Shown: positions 33,580 to 42,972 of the stretch, one piece after another
Numbering within the stretch: the first letter of the stretch is position 1
Layout: the number at the start of each line of letters is the position of its first letter
NCBI GenBank assembly: GCA_016795245.1
Contig: JAEUIA010000128.1
Location: forward strand, 1-45,935
Length of the DNA: 45,935 nucleotides
Direction of reading: 5' to 3'
Source: Planctomycetota bacterium
Lineage (GTDB): Bacteria > Planctomycetota > UBA1135 > GCA-002686595
Program-made: the position numbers and the translations under genes
Notes under the pieces: generated by a model
Seen by the model: the letters and a program-made list of their open reading frames with translations, nothing else
Told to the model about the DNA's origin: nothing
Databases searched by the model: none

Positions 33580-35138
33580 CGGTTCTGGCTCTCTTCTGCG
33601 TCAGCGACCGTAGGCCGGGTCTCGTTCTCGCGGATCAACTCGGCCGTCCTCACGGCGCGCGCGCGGTCGAGGCGCTGCGTCAGGTCGACGAGCGAACCTT
33701 CGGTGCGCGCGAGGAACGTGTTGGGTGCGACGCCCATCCACACCATCAACACGACGATCGGCAGCATGAGCACGACTTCGCGCGCGCGCAGGTCGGTCAA
33801 GGTCTTGTTGGCCTGGAGCACGAGCGGTCCGAAGAGCAGCTTGCGCGTCGCCATCAGCAAGTACACGGCGCCGAAGATGACGCCCGTCACCGCGATCGCA
33901 GCCAGGATCGGCGCGCGCTCGTACGTGCCGAGCAGCACCAGGTATTCGCCGACGAAGCCGTTGAGTCCCGGCAGTCCGACGCTCGAGAGCACTGCGATCA
34001 CGAAGAACAACGCGTACACCGGCATCACGCTCGCGATGCCGCCGTACTGATCGAGCGCGCGCGTGTGGCGGCGCTCGTAGATCATGCCGATCAAGAGGAA
34101 CAACATGCCCGTCGACAGGCCGTGGTTCACCATCTGCAGCAAGCCGCCGCGCAAGCCCGCCGCGGTCATCGCGAACAAGCCCAGGACGACGTAGCCGAGG
34201 TGGCTGACCGACGAGCACGCGACGAGGCGCTTGATGTCGGTCTGGGCCATCGCCAGGAAGGCGCCGTACACGATGCCGATCGCGCCGAGCGCCATCATCA
34301 ACGGCGCCGCTTCGATCGCGGCGGCGGGGAACATCGCGATGCAGAAGCGCAACAAGCCGTAGGTGCCCATCTTGAGCAGCACACCGGCCAGGATCACCGA
34401 GCCCGACGTCGGCGCTTCGGTGTGCGCGTCCGCGAGCCAGGTGTGGAAGGGCATCAACGGCACCTTGATCGAGAACGCCAGCGCGAACGCGGCGAACAAC
34501 CATAGCTGCACGTCGCCCGGCAGATTGGCCGCCACGTTCGTGAGCTGGACGATGTCGGTCGTCCCGAAGCGGTACATCAGCCAGATGACCGCGATCAGCA
34601 TCACCAGCGATCCGAAGACCGTGTAGAGGAAGAACTTGATCGTCGCGTAGAGGCGATTCGAACCGCCCCAGATGCCGAGGATGAAGTACAGCGGCACGAG
34701 GCTGACTTCCCAGAACGTGTAGAAGAGCACCAGGTCGAGCGACAGGAACACGCCGAGCATGCCCGTCTGCATCACGAGCAGCCAGACCATGAACTCCTTC
34801 ACGCGCTCGTGAATGTGGCCCCAGGTCGAGAGCATCACGATCGGACCGAGCAGCGCCGTCAGCGCGACCATCAGGACCGACAAGCCGTCCAGTCCGAGCT
34901 TGTAGGCGACCGGAATTCCGCCGGGCAGCGTGAACCACGGCCGTTGCTCGACGTGCTGCGCCGCGGCACTCGCGCCGTTGAAGTCCAGGCACAGCATGAT
35001 CCCGATGACGCCGGTGGCGAACATCGTGAGCAGCGTGATGCCGCGTTGGAGACCGACCGCCTTGGACGGCGTCGCCGCGACCAGCAGCGCGCCGACGAGC
35101 GGCAGGAAGATGAGGACGGTGAGCGAGAGGAAGTTCAT
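33576..35138 (-). CDS. nuoM: NADH-quinone oxidoreductase subunit M
   Basis: Antiporter-like proton-pumping subunit of complex I, 520 aa, about 14 helices. FYTFWEVSLVPLYFILG carries Glu144, the same position as the essential Glu in E. coli NuoM. KVPLMPFHTWLADAHTEAPT carries the channel Lys225. The ATG lies four bases after the nuoL stop. Confidence 0.97.
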   Translation of the reverse strand: MNFLSLTVLIFLPLVGALLVAATPSKAVGLQRGITLLTMFATGVIGIMLCLDFNGASAAAQHVEQRPWFTLPGGIPVAYKLGLDGLSVLMVALTALLGPIVMLSTWGHIHERVKEFMVWLLVMQTGMLGVFLSLDLVLFYTFWEVSLVPLYFILGIWGGSNRLYATIKFFLYTVFGSLVMLIAVIWLMYRFGTTDIVQLTNVAANLPGDVQLWLFAAFALAFSIKVPLMPFHTWLADAHTEAPTSGSVILAGVLLKMGTYGLLRFCIAMFPAAAIEAAPLMMALGAIGIVYGAFLAMAQTDIKRLVACSSVSHLGYVVLGLFAMTAAGLRGGLLQMVNHGLSTGMLFLLIGMIYERRHTRALDQYGGIASVMPVYALFFVIAVLSSVGLPGLNGFVGEYLVLLGTYERAPILAAIAVTGVIFGAVYLLMATRKLLFGPLVLQANKTLTDLRAREVVLMLPIVVLMVWMGVAPNTFLARTEGSLVDLTQRLDRARAVRTAELIRENETRPTVADAEESQNR

Positions 35139-35142
35139 GGTT

Positions 35143-37287
35143 TCAGGACTTCCACAGGAAGAGGAGGGCGATCACGGCGGTGAAAGCACCCATCCAGAGG
35201 CCGTAGGTCGCGATGTGACCGTCGTTCAGGCGCCGCCAACGCCCGCCCAGGTCGCGCGCCAGAGCGGCGACTCCGTTGACGAGCCCGTCGATCGCGAATT
35301 GATCGACGACGACGGCGATGATGAACGCGAAGAGCTTGATCGGGCCGACGATGAGGCGCGTGTACTTCGTGTCGATCGTCCAGGCGTCGGTGAGGAACGC
35401 TGCGGTCCACTTGCGGTTCTTCTCGAAGCCCTGGTCGAACGCGACGCCTCGCTTGTGGATGTGGAAACCGCGGTGCGCGAACACGAGCGCGACGAGCGCG
35501 CCGACTCCGAGGAGCGTCCACTCGAGCGCGTGGCTCATCTCGTGCGTGCCGTGCGCCGCCAGGATCGCCGTGCCCGACTTCGTCACCGGTTGGAGCCAAT
35601 CGGCGAGCAGGTGCGGAGCGTGGAACACGATCGGCAGACCCAGCACTCCGCCCAGGACCGAGAGCACGGCCAGGATCCAGAGCGGCAGCGTCATCACCGC
35701 CGGCGATTCGTGTACGTGAACCTTGTTCTTGTCGAAGCGCTCTTCGCCGAAGAAGGTCAGCGCGACCATGCGCCAGGTGTAGTACGCCGTCATCGCGGCC
35801 GTGATGATCCCGACGATCCAGAGCGCCGAGTACAAGCCGCCGTGGGCGAATGTGTGCGCCAGGATCTCGTCCTTCGAGAAGAAGCCCGACATCAAAGGCA
35901 GTCCGGACAGCGCCGCCGCGCCGCACATGAAGGTCATGAACGTCGCGGGCATGTGCTTCTTGAGCCCGCCCATCTTGTGCATGTCCTGTTCCTCGTGCAT
36001 GCCGTGGATCACGGAACCGGCGCCGAGGAAGAGCAGCGCCTTGAAGAACGCGTGCGTGACGAGGTGGAAGATCGCCGCCGCCCACGCGCCCGACGCGAGG
36101 CCGAGGAACATGTAGCCGAGCTGCGACACGGTCGAGTACGCGAGCACCTTCTTGATGTCGCGCTGCACGAGCGCCGTCGAGCCGGCGATGAACGCGGTCA
36201 GCGCCGCGACGACGCCGATGATCGCGAGCAATTGCGGCGACGCGGCGAAGAGCGGATTCAAGCGCACCACGAGGTACACACCGGCCGTGACCATCGTCGC
36301 GGCGTGGATGAGTGCCGACACCGGCGTCGGACCCGCCATGGCGTCCGGCAGCCACGTGAAGAGCGGCAATTGCGCCGACTTGCCGCACGCGCCGCCGAAG
36401 AGCAGCAAGCCGGCCGCGAACAATTCGGGCGTCGCGAGGCCGTCGACCAGCGCGCCCGGAACACCGGCGGCGATCGCGGCCATGTCGAGCGAGCCGAATA
36501 CCTTGACCAGGATGAACGTGCCGATCAGGAAGCACGCATCGCCGATGCGGTTCATGACGAAGGCCTTCTGTCCCGCGTCCGCCGGCCAGCCCTTCTCGTA
36601 CCAGAAGCCGATCAAGAGGTACGAGCACAGGCCCACGCCTTCCCAACCGACGAAGAGTCCGAGCATGCTCGAGGAGAGCACGAGCATCAGCATCGAGAAC
36701 GCGAACAGCGACAGGTAGGCGAAGAACTTGGCGTAGCCCGCGTCGCCCTTCATGTAGCCCGAGGCGTACAGGAAGATGAGCGAACCGATGCCCGTCACGA
36801 CCAGCGTCATCACGCTGGAGAGCGGATCGAGGTGCATCGAGACGTCGATGGACAGCGAGCCGGCGTTGATCCAATCCCAGGCGGAGGAGCGCAGGACGCG
36901 CGCGCCTTCGTCGAGGCCGCGTAATTCGAGGAAGCCCTTGATCGAGAGGAACAGGGCGCCCGCCATCGACAGCACCGCGACGATCGGCGCGAGCGCCCCG
37001 ATGCCGGCCGGCACCTTGGCGTGCCCGTGATCGCCGTGGTCGTCGTGACCGTGCGCGGCGTGCTCGGCGTGAGCGTGCTCCGCATGTCCGTGTGCCGCGC
37101 CGTGGTCAGCGTGAGCGCCGTGCGCAGCTTTCGGACGCGGGTTCTGCGCTTCACGCTGACGCAACGTCAAGAAGTGCAGGATCCCGCACACAGCACTCGC
37201 CGCGAGCGGCAAGAGCGGGATCCACCACAGCCAGTCGAAGGCGGTGCTTCCCTGGGGGATGGCGGCGAGGGGGGCTTGGATGAACAT
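35143..37287 (-). CDS. nuoL: NADH-quinone oxidoreductase subunit L
   Basis: The distal proton-pumping subunit of complex I, with a long lateral helix. LFVGWEGVGLCSYLLIGFW carries Glu216 and KSAQLPLFTWLPDAMAGPTP carries Lys303 of the proton path. At 714 aa it is about 100 residues longer than E. coli NuoL. Part of the excess is a histidine-rich insert at residues 56-89, between the first two hydrophobic segments, with 13 His in 34 residues. The rest of the protein looks normal. It starts at ATG 37287, 12 bases after nuoK. Confidence 0.97.
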   Translation of the reverse strand: MFIQAPLAAIPQGSTAFDWLWWIPLLPLAASAVCGILHFLTLRQREAQNPRPKAAHGAHADHGAAHGHAEHAHAEHAAHGHDDHGDHGHAKVPAGIGALAPIVAVLSMAGALFLSIKGFLELRGLDEGARVLRSSAWDWINAGSLSIDVSMHLDPLSSVMTLVVTGIGSLIFLYASGYMKGDAGYAKFFAYLSLFAFSMLMLVLSSSMLGLFVGWEGVGLCSYLLIGFWYEKGWPADAGQKAFVMNRIGDACFLIGTFILVKVFGSLDMAAIAAGVPGALVDGLATPELFAAGLLLFGGACGKSAQLPLFTWLPDAMAGPTPVSALIHAATMVTAGVYLVVRLNPLFAASPQLLAIIGVVAALTAFIAGSTALVQRDIKKVLAYSTVSQLGYMFLGLASGAWAAAIFHLVTHAFFKALLFLGAGSVIHGMHEEQDMHKMGGLKKHMPATFMTFMCGAAALSGLPLMSGFFSKDEILAHTFAHGGLYSALWIVGIITAAMTAYYTWRMVALTFFGEERFDKNKVHVHESPAVMTLPLWILAVLSVLGGVLGLPIVFHAPHLLADWLQPVTKSGTAILAAHGTHEMSHALEWTLLGVGALVALVFAHRGFHIHKRGVAFDQGFEKNRKWTAAFLTDAWTIDTKYTRLIVGPIKLFAFIIAVVVDQFAIDGLVNGVAALARDLGGRWRRLNDGHIATYGLWMGAFTAVIALLFLWKS
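37021..37122 (-). other. Histidine-rich insert in NuoL
   Basis: Codons for residues 56-89 of NuoL, containing 13 histidines alternating with Ala, Gly, Asp and Glu (pattern AHGHAEHAHAEH). Such stretches can bind Zn2+, Ni2+ or Cu2+. It lies in the loop after the first membrane helix and probably does not touch the proton path. Confidence 0.85.
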
Positions 37288-37299
37288 CGTGGGATCCGA

Positions 37300-37629
37300 T
37301 CAGTCCTTCAGGTCCGAGACGTCCTCGAGGTTGACCGACTGCCGATTGCGGTACAGCGCGATCACGAGCGCGAGGCCGACGGCGGCTTCGACGGCCGCGA
37401 TCACGATCACGAAGATCGCGAAGATCGGGCCTTCGAGCGCCGGGCCCAATGCACCGGCCTTGAGCGTGTGCATGCGGCTCGCCGCCAGGAACGACAGGTT
37501 CGCCGCGTTGAGCATCAGTTCGATGCACATGAGCACGACGATCACGTTGCGGCGCAGGAAGAATCCCGCCGCGCCGACCGCGAACAGGATGCCCGCCAGG
37601 ATGAGGAGGTGTTCGCTCGGGACCGTCAC
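37300..37629 (-). CDS. nuoK: NADH-quinone oxidoreductase subunit K
   Basis: Small three-helix subunit of the membrane arm of complex I, 109 aa. The conserved glutamate-bearing helix VVLMCIELMLNAANLSFLA is present. The start is GTG at 37629, overlapping the nuoJ stop by four bases (GTGA). Confidence 0.96.
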   Translation of the reverse strand: MTVPSEHLLILAGILFAVGAAGFFLRRNVIVVLMCIELMLNAANLSFLAASRMHTLKAGALGPALEGPIFAIFVIVIAAVEAAVGLALVIALYRNRQSVNLEDVSDLKD

Positions 37630-38165
37630 GACTTGGCTCCGCGTTTTGGGCTGCGCTCGCGCTTCGCCAGCACGACGACGGCGATGGCCGTCGCGAGCAG
37701 CAGCAGCGAGACGGCTTCGAAGGGCAGCAGGTAGCGGCCGAACATCTCACCCGCCAGACCGTGCACGGTGTCGATGCCTCGCTCGGGCAGTTCCTGCGCC
37801 GCGTGCACGACCGGGCTGAGCTTGACGGCGTAGACCGCCACGCCGAGCAGCAAGGCCGCGACGACGACGACGGCCGCGACGTTCGGGCGCGAGAACATGC
37901 GTGCGTCGGTCTTGTCGGCCGTGCCCGGATCGCCGAGGTTCAACAGCATGATCACGAACAGGAACAGGACCATGATCGCGCCGCCGTACACCAGGATCTG
38001 CGCCGCGGCGATGAACTGGAATCCGGCGAGCAGGTAGATCGTCGCCAGGCAGAAGAAGCTGCCCAAGAGCGACAACACGCACTGAATCGGGTTCTTCGCC
38101 AGGACCACGCCCAGCGCCGAAGCCACCGACAACAGCGCCATCAAGTAGAAGAGGGCGTTTGCCAC
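37626..38165 (-). CDS. nuoJ: NADH-quinone oxidoreductase subunit J
   Basis: Five-helix membrane subunit of complex I, 179 aa. The conserved third helix region AAAQILVYGGAIMVLFLFVI is clear. The start is GTG at 38165, with AGGA ten bases upstream inside nuoI; the two genes overlap by 25 bases, the longest overlap in the operon. Confidence 0.95.
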   Translation of the reverse strand: MANALFYLMALLSVASALGVVLAKNPIQCVLSLLGSFFCLATIYLLAGFQFIAAAQILVYGGAIMVLFLFVIMLLNLGDPGTADKTDARMFSRPNVAAVVVVAALLLGVAVYAVKLSPVVHAAQELPERGIDTVHGLAGEMFGRYLLPFEAVSLLLLATAIAVVVLAKRERSPKRGAKS

Positions 38166-38659
38166 CGGTCGTTGATCCTATTCACGTAGTCGATGCGGTC
38201 CTGAAGCGCCTTCTTGGGACGCTTCAACTTGTCCATGTCGTAGATGAGCGCTTCGCGCGAGTAATCCGCGAGCTCGAGCTCGTCGCTCATGTAGATCGCG
38301 TCCTTGGGGCAGGCCTCTTCGCAGAAGCCGCACAGGATGCAGCGCAGCATGTCGATGTCGAAACGCTTCGGTTCGCGCTCGATCTCGCGCTCGGTCTCGC
38401 CGCCGTCGATCGTGATGGCGTAGGCCGGGCAGGCGGCTTCGCACAGTCCGCACGAGACGCACGCGATCGAGTTGTCTTCGTTGACGACGAGGCGCGGTTG
38501 CCCGCGCGTCACGTCGGTCTTGATCAGCGCTTCTTCGGGGTACTGGCGCGTGACCTTGGGCTCGAACATCTTGCGGAAGGTGATCGAGAGCCCGCGCAGG
38601 ATCTCAGGGATGTAGAGCTGCTCCGCGAAGGACAGCTCCTTGCGTTTGACGATCACCAT
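38141..38659 (-). CDS. nuoI: NADH-quinone oxidoreductase subunit I
   Basis: Ferredoxin-like subunit carrying clusters N6a and N6b. The 172-aa protein has two CxxCxxCxxxCP motifs, Cys67/70/73/77 (ACVSCGLCEAACP) and Cys107/110/113/117 (RCILCGFCEEACP). Its start ATG overlaps the nuoH stop by one base (TGATG). The longer open frame upstream lies within nuoH and is rejected. Confidence 0.97.
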   Translation of the reverse strand: MVIVKRKELSFAEQLYIPEILRGLSITFRKMFEPKVTRQYPEEALIKTDVTRGQPRLVVNEDNSIACVSCGLCEAACPAYAITIDGGETEREIEREPKRFDIDMLRCILCGFCEEACPKDAIYMSDELELADYSREALIYDMDKLKRPKKALQDRIDYVNRINDRWQTPSST

Positions 38660-39705
38660 CAGATCAGGCTCCCGAGCTTGGCCCACAGGTTCCAACCGAG
38701 CGAAACGAACACGCCGGTCACGAACAGGTTGAAGAGCGCGAGGGGCAACATGACCTTCCAACCGAGCCCCATGAGCTGGTCGAAGCGGAAACGCGGCAGC
38801 GTCCAGCGCACCCAGATGAACAGGAAGAGGAACATGCTGGTCTTGGCGATGAAGGCCCCGAAGCCGACGTACCACGGCGCGTCGACCCAGAACGGAACCG
38901 AAGGCCCGCCCAAGAACAGCACGGTCGCGAGACAGCTGATCACCGTCATCGCCGAATACTCGCCCAGGAAGAACAGCGCGAACTTCATCGCCGAGTATTC
39001 GGTGTGGAAACCGGCGACGAGTTCGGCTTCACACTCGGCGAAATCGAACGGGTGGCGATTGGTCTCAGCGAACATGGCGATGACGAACAGCATGAACCCG
39101 AGTGGTTGGCTCCAGATGTTCCAGGTGCCGATCGTCGCCTGACCGTCGCTGATCTCCGCCAGGTTGAGCGTGCCGGACAGCGCGATGACCGCGAGGATCG
39201 TGAGGATCAGCGTGAGTTCGTAGCTGATCATCTGGGCCGACGCGCGCAGGCCGCCCATCAGCGAGAACTTGGAGTTGCTGGCCCAGCCGCCGAGGATCAC
39301 GCCGTAGACCGACAGTCCGCCGATCGCAAGCAGGAACAGGACGCCGATGTCGAGGTCGGCGATGGCGAGCTTGCCGTAGTTCTTGCCTGCGATGACGATG
39401 TCGTTCGAGAAGGGGATCACCGCGATCGTCATGAAGGCCGGCAGAGCGGCGATGACGGGGGCGAAACGGAAGAGCGCCTTGTTGGCGCCGTCCGGCATCA
39501 GCGATTCCTTGAAGATGAACTTCACGCCGTCGGCCAGAGGCTGCAAGAGGCCCCAAGGTCCGACGCGGTTCGGACCGATGCGGTACTGCATCCAGGCCGA
39601 GAACTTGCGCTCGGCCAGCGTCATGAGCGCACCGACGTTGATCAATCCGCCGAAGATCAACGCGATCTTCAGCACCATGACGAGCAGGTCTTGCCAGGCG
39701 ATCAT
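38659..39705 (-). CDS. nuoH: NADH-quinone oxidoreductase subunit H
   Basis: Membrane subunit that forms the quinone-binding cavity with NuoB and NuoD. It is 348 aa with eight or so helices. [20 protein letters not shown] and the acidic loop [20 protein letters not shown] are hallmark segments. The ATG overlaps the nuoG stop by four bases (ATGA). Confidence 0.97.
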   Translation of the reverse strand: MIAWQDLLVMVLKIALIFGGLINVGALMTLAERKFSAWMQYRIGPNRVGPWGLLQPLADGVKFIFKESLMPDGANKALFRFAPVIAALPAFMTIAVIPFSNDIVIAGKNYGKLAIADLDIGVLFLLAIGGLSVYGVILGGWASNSKFSLMGGLRASAQMISYELTLILTILAVIALSGTLNLAEISDGQATIGTWNIWSQPLGFMLFVIAMFAETNRHPFDFAECEAELVAGFHTEYSAMKFALFFLGEYSAMTVISCLATVLFLGGPSVPFWVDAPWYVGFGAFIAKTSMFLFLFIWVRWTLPRFRFDQLMGLGWKVMLPLALFNLFVTGVFVSLGWNLWAKLGSLI

Positions 39706-41165
39706 CGGGCGCGCGCTCCCATCGACTCCGTGCTCGGCGAGAGCTTGACCAGATCGTCCAGGTGACGCTCGAGCGCGCGCACGTTGCGCGGCGTCGGCTT
39801 CACGGCCGCGATCGGGCCCTTCACGCCGTCGATGTTGACCCAGGTGCCGGTGCGCTCGGCCGAGTTCGCGATACCGACGCAGGCTTGCACTTGCGGCAGG
39901 TCGAGCGCGTGGCAATCGAACACCGCGACGCTGGTCGCGTGCGGCAGGGCTTCGACGGCACTCGCGCCGATCAGCTCGACGATGCGCTCGCCGAGCAGCA
40001 CGATGCACTTTGACTTCTGCATGCGTTCGATCGCGGCCTTCTGCGGCAGCCCCTCGATACCGAGTTCGGTCAATCCGCGACGGTTCGGGCACGGATCGCC
40101 GGTGTGCAGGACCGTGTCCTTCTCGGAGTTGTGCTCGGGTGACACGAAGATCGGCTTGGAACCGAAACGCTTCGAGTAATCGAGGAGTTTCTGACCCTCT
40201 TCGACCGTGAGCCACGGCGAGACGAGGAACAGCACTTCCTTGTGGCGCATCATCATGTCGCGCACCGCGCACAAGGCGTCTTCGTTGCGCGCGATCGACA
40301 AGCCCGGTACTTCGCGCACGAGCGAGCCTTCGAGGCGATTCGGTGCGTTGATGTGGCTGAAGGCGAAGCGGCCGATGTCGCAGATCCACCAGCCGTTGAC
40401 GTCCAGGTTCTCACGCGGGCGGATGCGCTTGACGTCGCTGCCGCGCAGCACCTCGACGGTCGTCGAGCATCCGCGCGAGCACTCGCCGCAGGTCGACGCC
40501 ATCTTCGTCAGGTTCCAGACGCGCGCCTGGAACCGGAACTTGGTGAGCGTCAAGGCGCCCACGGGGCACAGGTCGGCGATGTTGCCCTGGTACTTGCCCT
40601 TGAGGGGCTTGTCCATGAACGTGGAGATCACGGAGCGCGAGCCGAGGTCGCTGACCGTCAACTGCGCCTGTTTCGGGATCTCCTCGAAGAAGCGCACGCA
40701 GCGGCTGCACAGGATGCAGCGCTCTTCGTCGAGCACGATCGTGTCACCGAGCGACTTGCGCTTCTCGAGCGGCCGGCGCGGTTCGTGCGTGCGGCCGGCG
40801 GCTTGTCCTTCGGCGTAGGTGAAATCTTGCAGGTCGCACTCGCCGGCCTTGTCGCAGATCGGGCAGTCGAGCGGGTGGTTCTTCAGCAGGAACTCGAGGC
40901 ACTCGCGGCGCGTTTCATGCGCCTTCGGGCTCTCGGTGTCGACCACCATGCCCTCCGCCGGATAGGTGCGGCACGCGACCATGACGCGTCCCGGAGCTTC
41001 GCCTTGCTTCACCTCGACCTGGCAGATGCGGCAACTGCCGACGGGCGAGAGGCCCGGGTGGTAGCAGTACATCGGCACGTCGACGTCGTGCGTGTGACAC
41101 GCGTGGATCAGCGGCTTCTTGGGGTCCGCTTCGATCTGTTGTCCGTTTACAGTGATCTTGACCAA
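39702..41165 (-). CDS. nuoG: NADH-quinone oxidoreductase subunit G, short form
   Basis: Iron-sulfur subunit of the peripheral arm, 487 aa. It carries 2Fe-2S ligands Cys34/45/48/65, the His97/Cys101/104/110 cluster ([14 protein letters not shown]), Cys150/153/156 with Cys200, and a CxxCxxxC motif with Cys226/229/233 and Cys262, which matches the extra N7 cluster seen in some bacteria. The molybdopterin-oxidoreductase-like part is much shorter than in E. coli (908 aa) or Thermus (783 aa). The start is TTG at 41165, 17 bases after nuoF, with GGAG 11 bases upstream. No frameshift was noticed, so it appears naturally short. Confidence 0.93.
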   Translation of the reverse strand: MVKITVNGQQIEADPKKPLIHACHTHDVDVPMYCYHPGLSPVGSCRICQVEVKQGEAPGRVMVACRTYPAEGMVVDTESPKAHETRRECLEFLLKNHPLDCPICDKAGECDLQDFTYAEGQAAGRTHEPRRPLEKRKSLGDTIVLDEERCILCSRCVRFFEEIPKQAQLTVSDLGSRSVISTFMDKPLKGKYQGNIADLCPVGALTLTKFRFQARVWNLTKMASTCGECSRGCSTTVEVLRGSDVKRIRPRENLDVNGWWICDIGRFAFSHINAPNRLEGSLVREVPGLSIARNEDALCAVRDMMMRHKEVLFLVSPWLTVEEGQKLLDYSKRFGSKPIFVSPEHNSEKDTVLHTGDPCPNRRGLTELGIEGLPQKAAIERMQKSKCIVLLGERIVELIGASAVEALPHATSVAVFDCHALDLPQVQACVGIANSAERTGTWVNIDGVKGPIAAVKPTPRNVRALERHLDDLVKLSPSTESMGARAR

Positions 41166-41182
41166 GGTGGCGAGGACTCCGA

Positions 41183-42505
41183 TCAGTGGTGACCGCCGGC
41201 CACGGCGTACTCAGGTTGCTTCACGGCGAGCGGGTCGCGCTGCTTGCGCACGCACTCCATCAGTTCATCCTTGAAGAGCCGCACGGCCGACAAGGTCGGG
41301 ATCGCGGCGGCGTCGGAGAGCGCGCAGATCGTCTTGCCCGGCGCCATTCCCTTCGCGAGCGCATCCAGCGTGTCGATGTCGTCGGGCTGGCCCTTCCCGT
41401 GCGCGATGCGGCGGAAGATCTGCGCCAGCCACTGCGTGCCTTCACGGCACTGGCTGCATTGACCGCAGCTCTCGTGGTCGTAGAAGCGCGCGATGATCTC
41501 CATCACGCGCGCGATCGACGTCGAATCGTCGATCATGATCATGGCAGCGGTGCCGAGCGACGAACCGCGCGCCTTCAGCGAATCGTGGTCGAGCACGACG
41601 TCGACGTCCTTGCCCGTGAGCAGCGCACACGAAGAACCACCCGGGAACCAGGCCTTCAGCTTGCGGCCTTTCCAGATGCCGCCGGCCTTGTCTTCGATGA
41701 TCTCCTTCGCCGTGACACCGAACGGCAGTTCGTACACGCCGGGCTTGTTCACGTGACCCGAGATGCCGCACAGGAAGTTGCCGGAAGAGCCCTTGGTCCC
41801 GATGCCGGCGAGCCACGCGCCGCCGCGTTCGATGATGAACGGCGCGTTGAACACGGTCTCGACGTTGTTGACCGTCGTGGGCTGGCCCCACAGGCCGGAC
41901 ATCGCGGGGAAGGGCGGCTTGGGACGCGGGTGACCGCGCTTGCCTTCGAGGCTCTCCATCAAGCCGGTCTCTTCGCCGCAGATGTAGGCGCCCGCGCCCT
42001 TGTGCATGTAGATTTCGCACGAGAAGTCGGAGCCGAGGATGTTCTTGCCGACCAGTTTCGCGGCGCGGGCTTCGAGGATCGCGTCGCGCACGCGGTCGTG
42101 CGACAGGCGGTATTCGCCGCGCACGTAGATGTAGACGGCCTGTGCGCGGATCGCGTAGGCGGCGATCAACGAGCCCTCGACGAGTCCGTGCGGATCGCGC
42201 TCCATCAGCACGCGGTCCTTGCACGTCCCCGGTTCGGATTCGTCGGCGTTGATCGCGAGGTAGCGCGGGCGCGGGTCCTTCGCCGGATCGGGCATGAAGC
42301 TCCACTTCAGCCCGGTTGGGAATCCGGCGCCGCCGCGGCCGCGCAGATTCGATTTCTTCACCTCGTCGATCACGGCTGCCGGCGTCAGGCCGGTCTTCAG
42401 GACCTTTTCGAGGCCCTTGTAGCCGCCGAGCTTCCTGTACGACTCGAGCTTGTGCGCGCCGTCTTGTTTGGCGCGGTCGAGCAGGTACGTGTCGAAGGCC
42501 TTCAT
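41183..42505 (-). CDS. nuoF: NADH-quinone oxidoreductase subunit F
   Basis: Binds NADH and FMN and takes the first electrons. The 440-aa protein has the GRGGAGFPTGLKW nucleotide-binding loop, NADESEPGTCKDR, GAGAYICGEETGL, and the N3 cluster ligands Cys347/350/353 (ESCGQCSQCREG) with Cys394. The start is ATG at 42505, overlapping the nuoE stop by four bases. Confidence 0.98.
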   Translation of the reverse strand: MKAFDTYLLDRAKQDGAHKLESYRKLGGYKGLEKVLKTGLTPAAVIDEVKKSNLRGRGGAGFPTGLKWSFMPDPAKDPRPRYLAINADESEPGTCKDRVLMERDPHGLVEGSLIAAYAIRAQAVYIYVRGEYRLSHDRVRDAILEARAAKLVGKNILGSDFSCEIYMHKGAGAYICGEETGLMESLEGKRGHPRPKPPFPAMSGLWGQPTTVNNVETVFNAPFIIERGGAWLAGIGTKGSSGNFLCGISGHVNKPGVYELPFGVTAKEIIEDKAGGIWKGRKLKAWFPGGSSCALLTGKDVDVVLDHDSLKARGSSLGTAAMIMIDDSTSIARVMEIIARFYDHESCGQCSQCREGTQWLAQIFRRIAHGKGQPDDIDTLDALAKGMAPGKTICALSDAAAIPTLSAVRLFKDELMECVRKQRDPLAVKQPEYAVAGGHH

Positions 42506-42972
42506 TTCACGGCTCCCAGGATCTTCGCGATCTTCTCGGCGTCGAGGTCTTCGTGGTAGACGCCGTCGAGGTCGAACATCGGCGCATTGGCGCACGCGCC
42601 CGCGCATTCGACCGTCGCGACCGTCCACTTGCCGTCTTGCGACGTGCCGTGCAGCGGGGCGCCGGTGAGCTTGCACACCTGGGCGATGACGTCCTGCGCG
42701 CCGCGCAGATCGCAGCTGATGTTGTGGCAGATCGAGACGACGTGCTTGCCGACCGGCCGCAGCCTGAACATCGGGTAGAACGACGCGACGCCGTACACCT
42801 CGACCGGCTCGAGAGCGAAGTACGCCGCCAGGTCTTCCATGATGTCGGGCGAAATCCAGCCGCCCATCGTTTCCTGGCAGCGGTGCAGCGCGAGGATCAG
42901 CGCAGCGCGCTTCTCGGGGTAGTTCTTCACGAGTTCGTCGAACTCGCGCACCAGATCTTGCGGCAGTGCCAT
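42502..42972 (-). CDS. nuoE: NADH-quinone oxidoreductase subunit E
   Basis: Thioredoxin-fold 2Fe-2S subunit partnering NuoF, 156 aa. Cluster N1a ligands are Cys82 and Cys87 (CHNISC) and Cys123 and Cys127 (CAGAC). The N-terminal helices with GGWISPDIMEDLAAYF are typical. Its ATG overlaps the nuoD stop by one base (TGATG). Confidence 0.97.
   Translation of the reverse strand: MALPQDLVREFDELVKNYPEKRAALILALHRCQETMGGWISPDIMEDLAAYFALEPVEVYGVASFYPMFRLRPVGKHVVSICHNISCDLRGAQDVIAQVCKLTGAPLHGTSQDGKWTVATVECAGACANAPMFDLDGVYHEDLDAEKIAKILGAVK

Noticed and set aside
34930..36924. Long plus-strand open frame (664 aa) over nuoL/nuoM
   Set aside because: It is antisense to clear NuoL and NuoM coding sequence and has a His/Arg/Glu-rich composition typical of shadow frames in GC-rich DNA.
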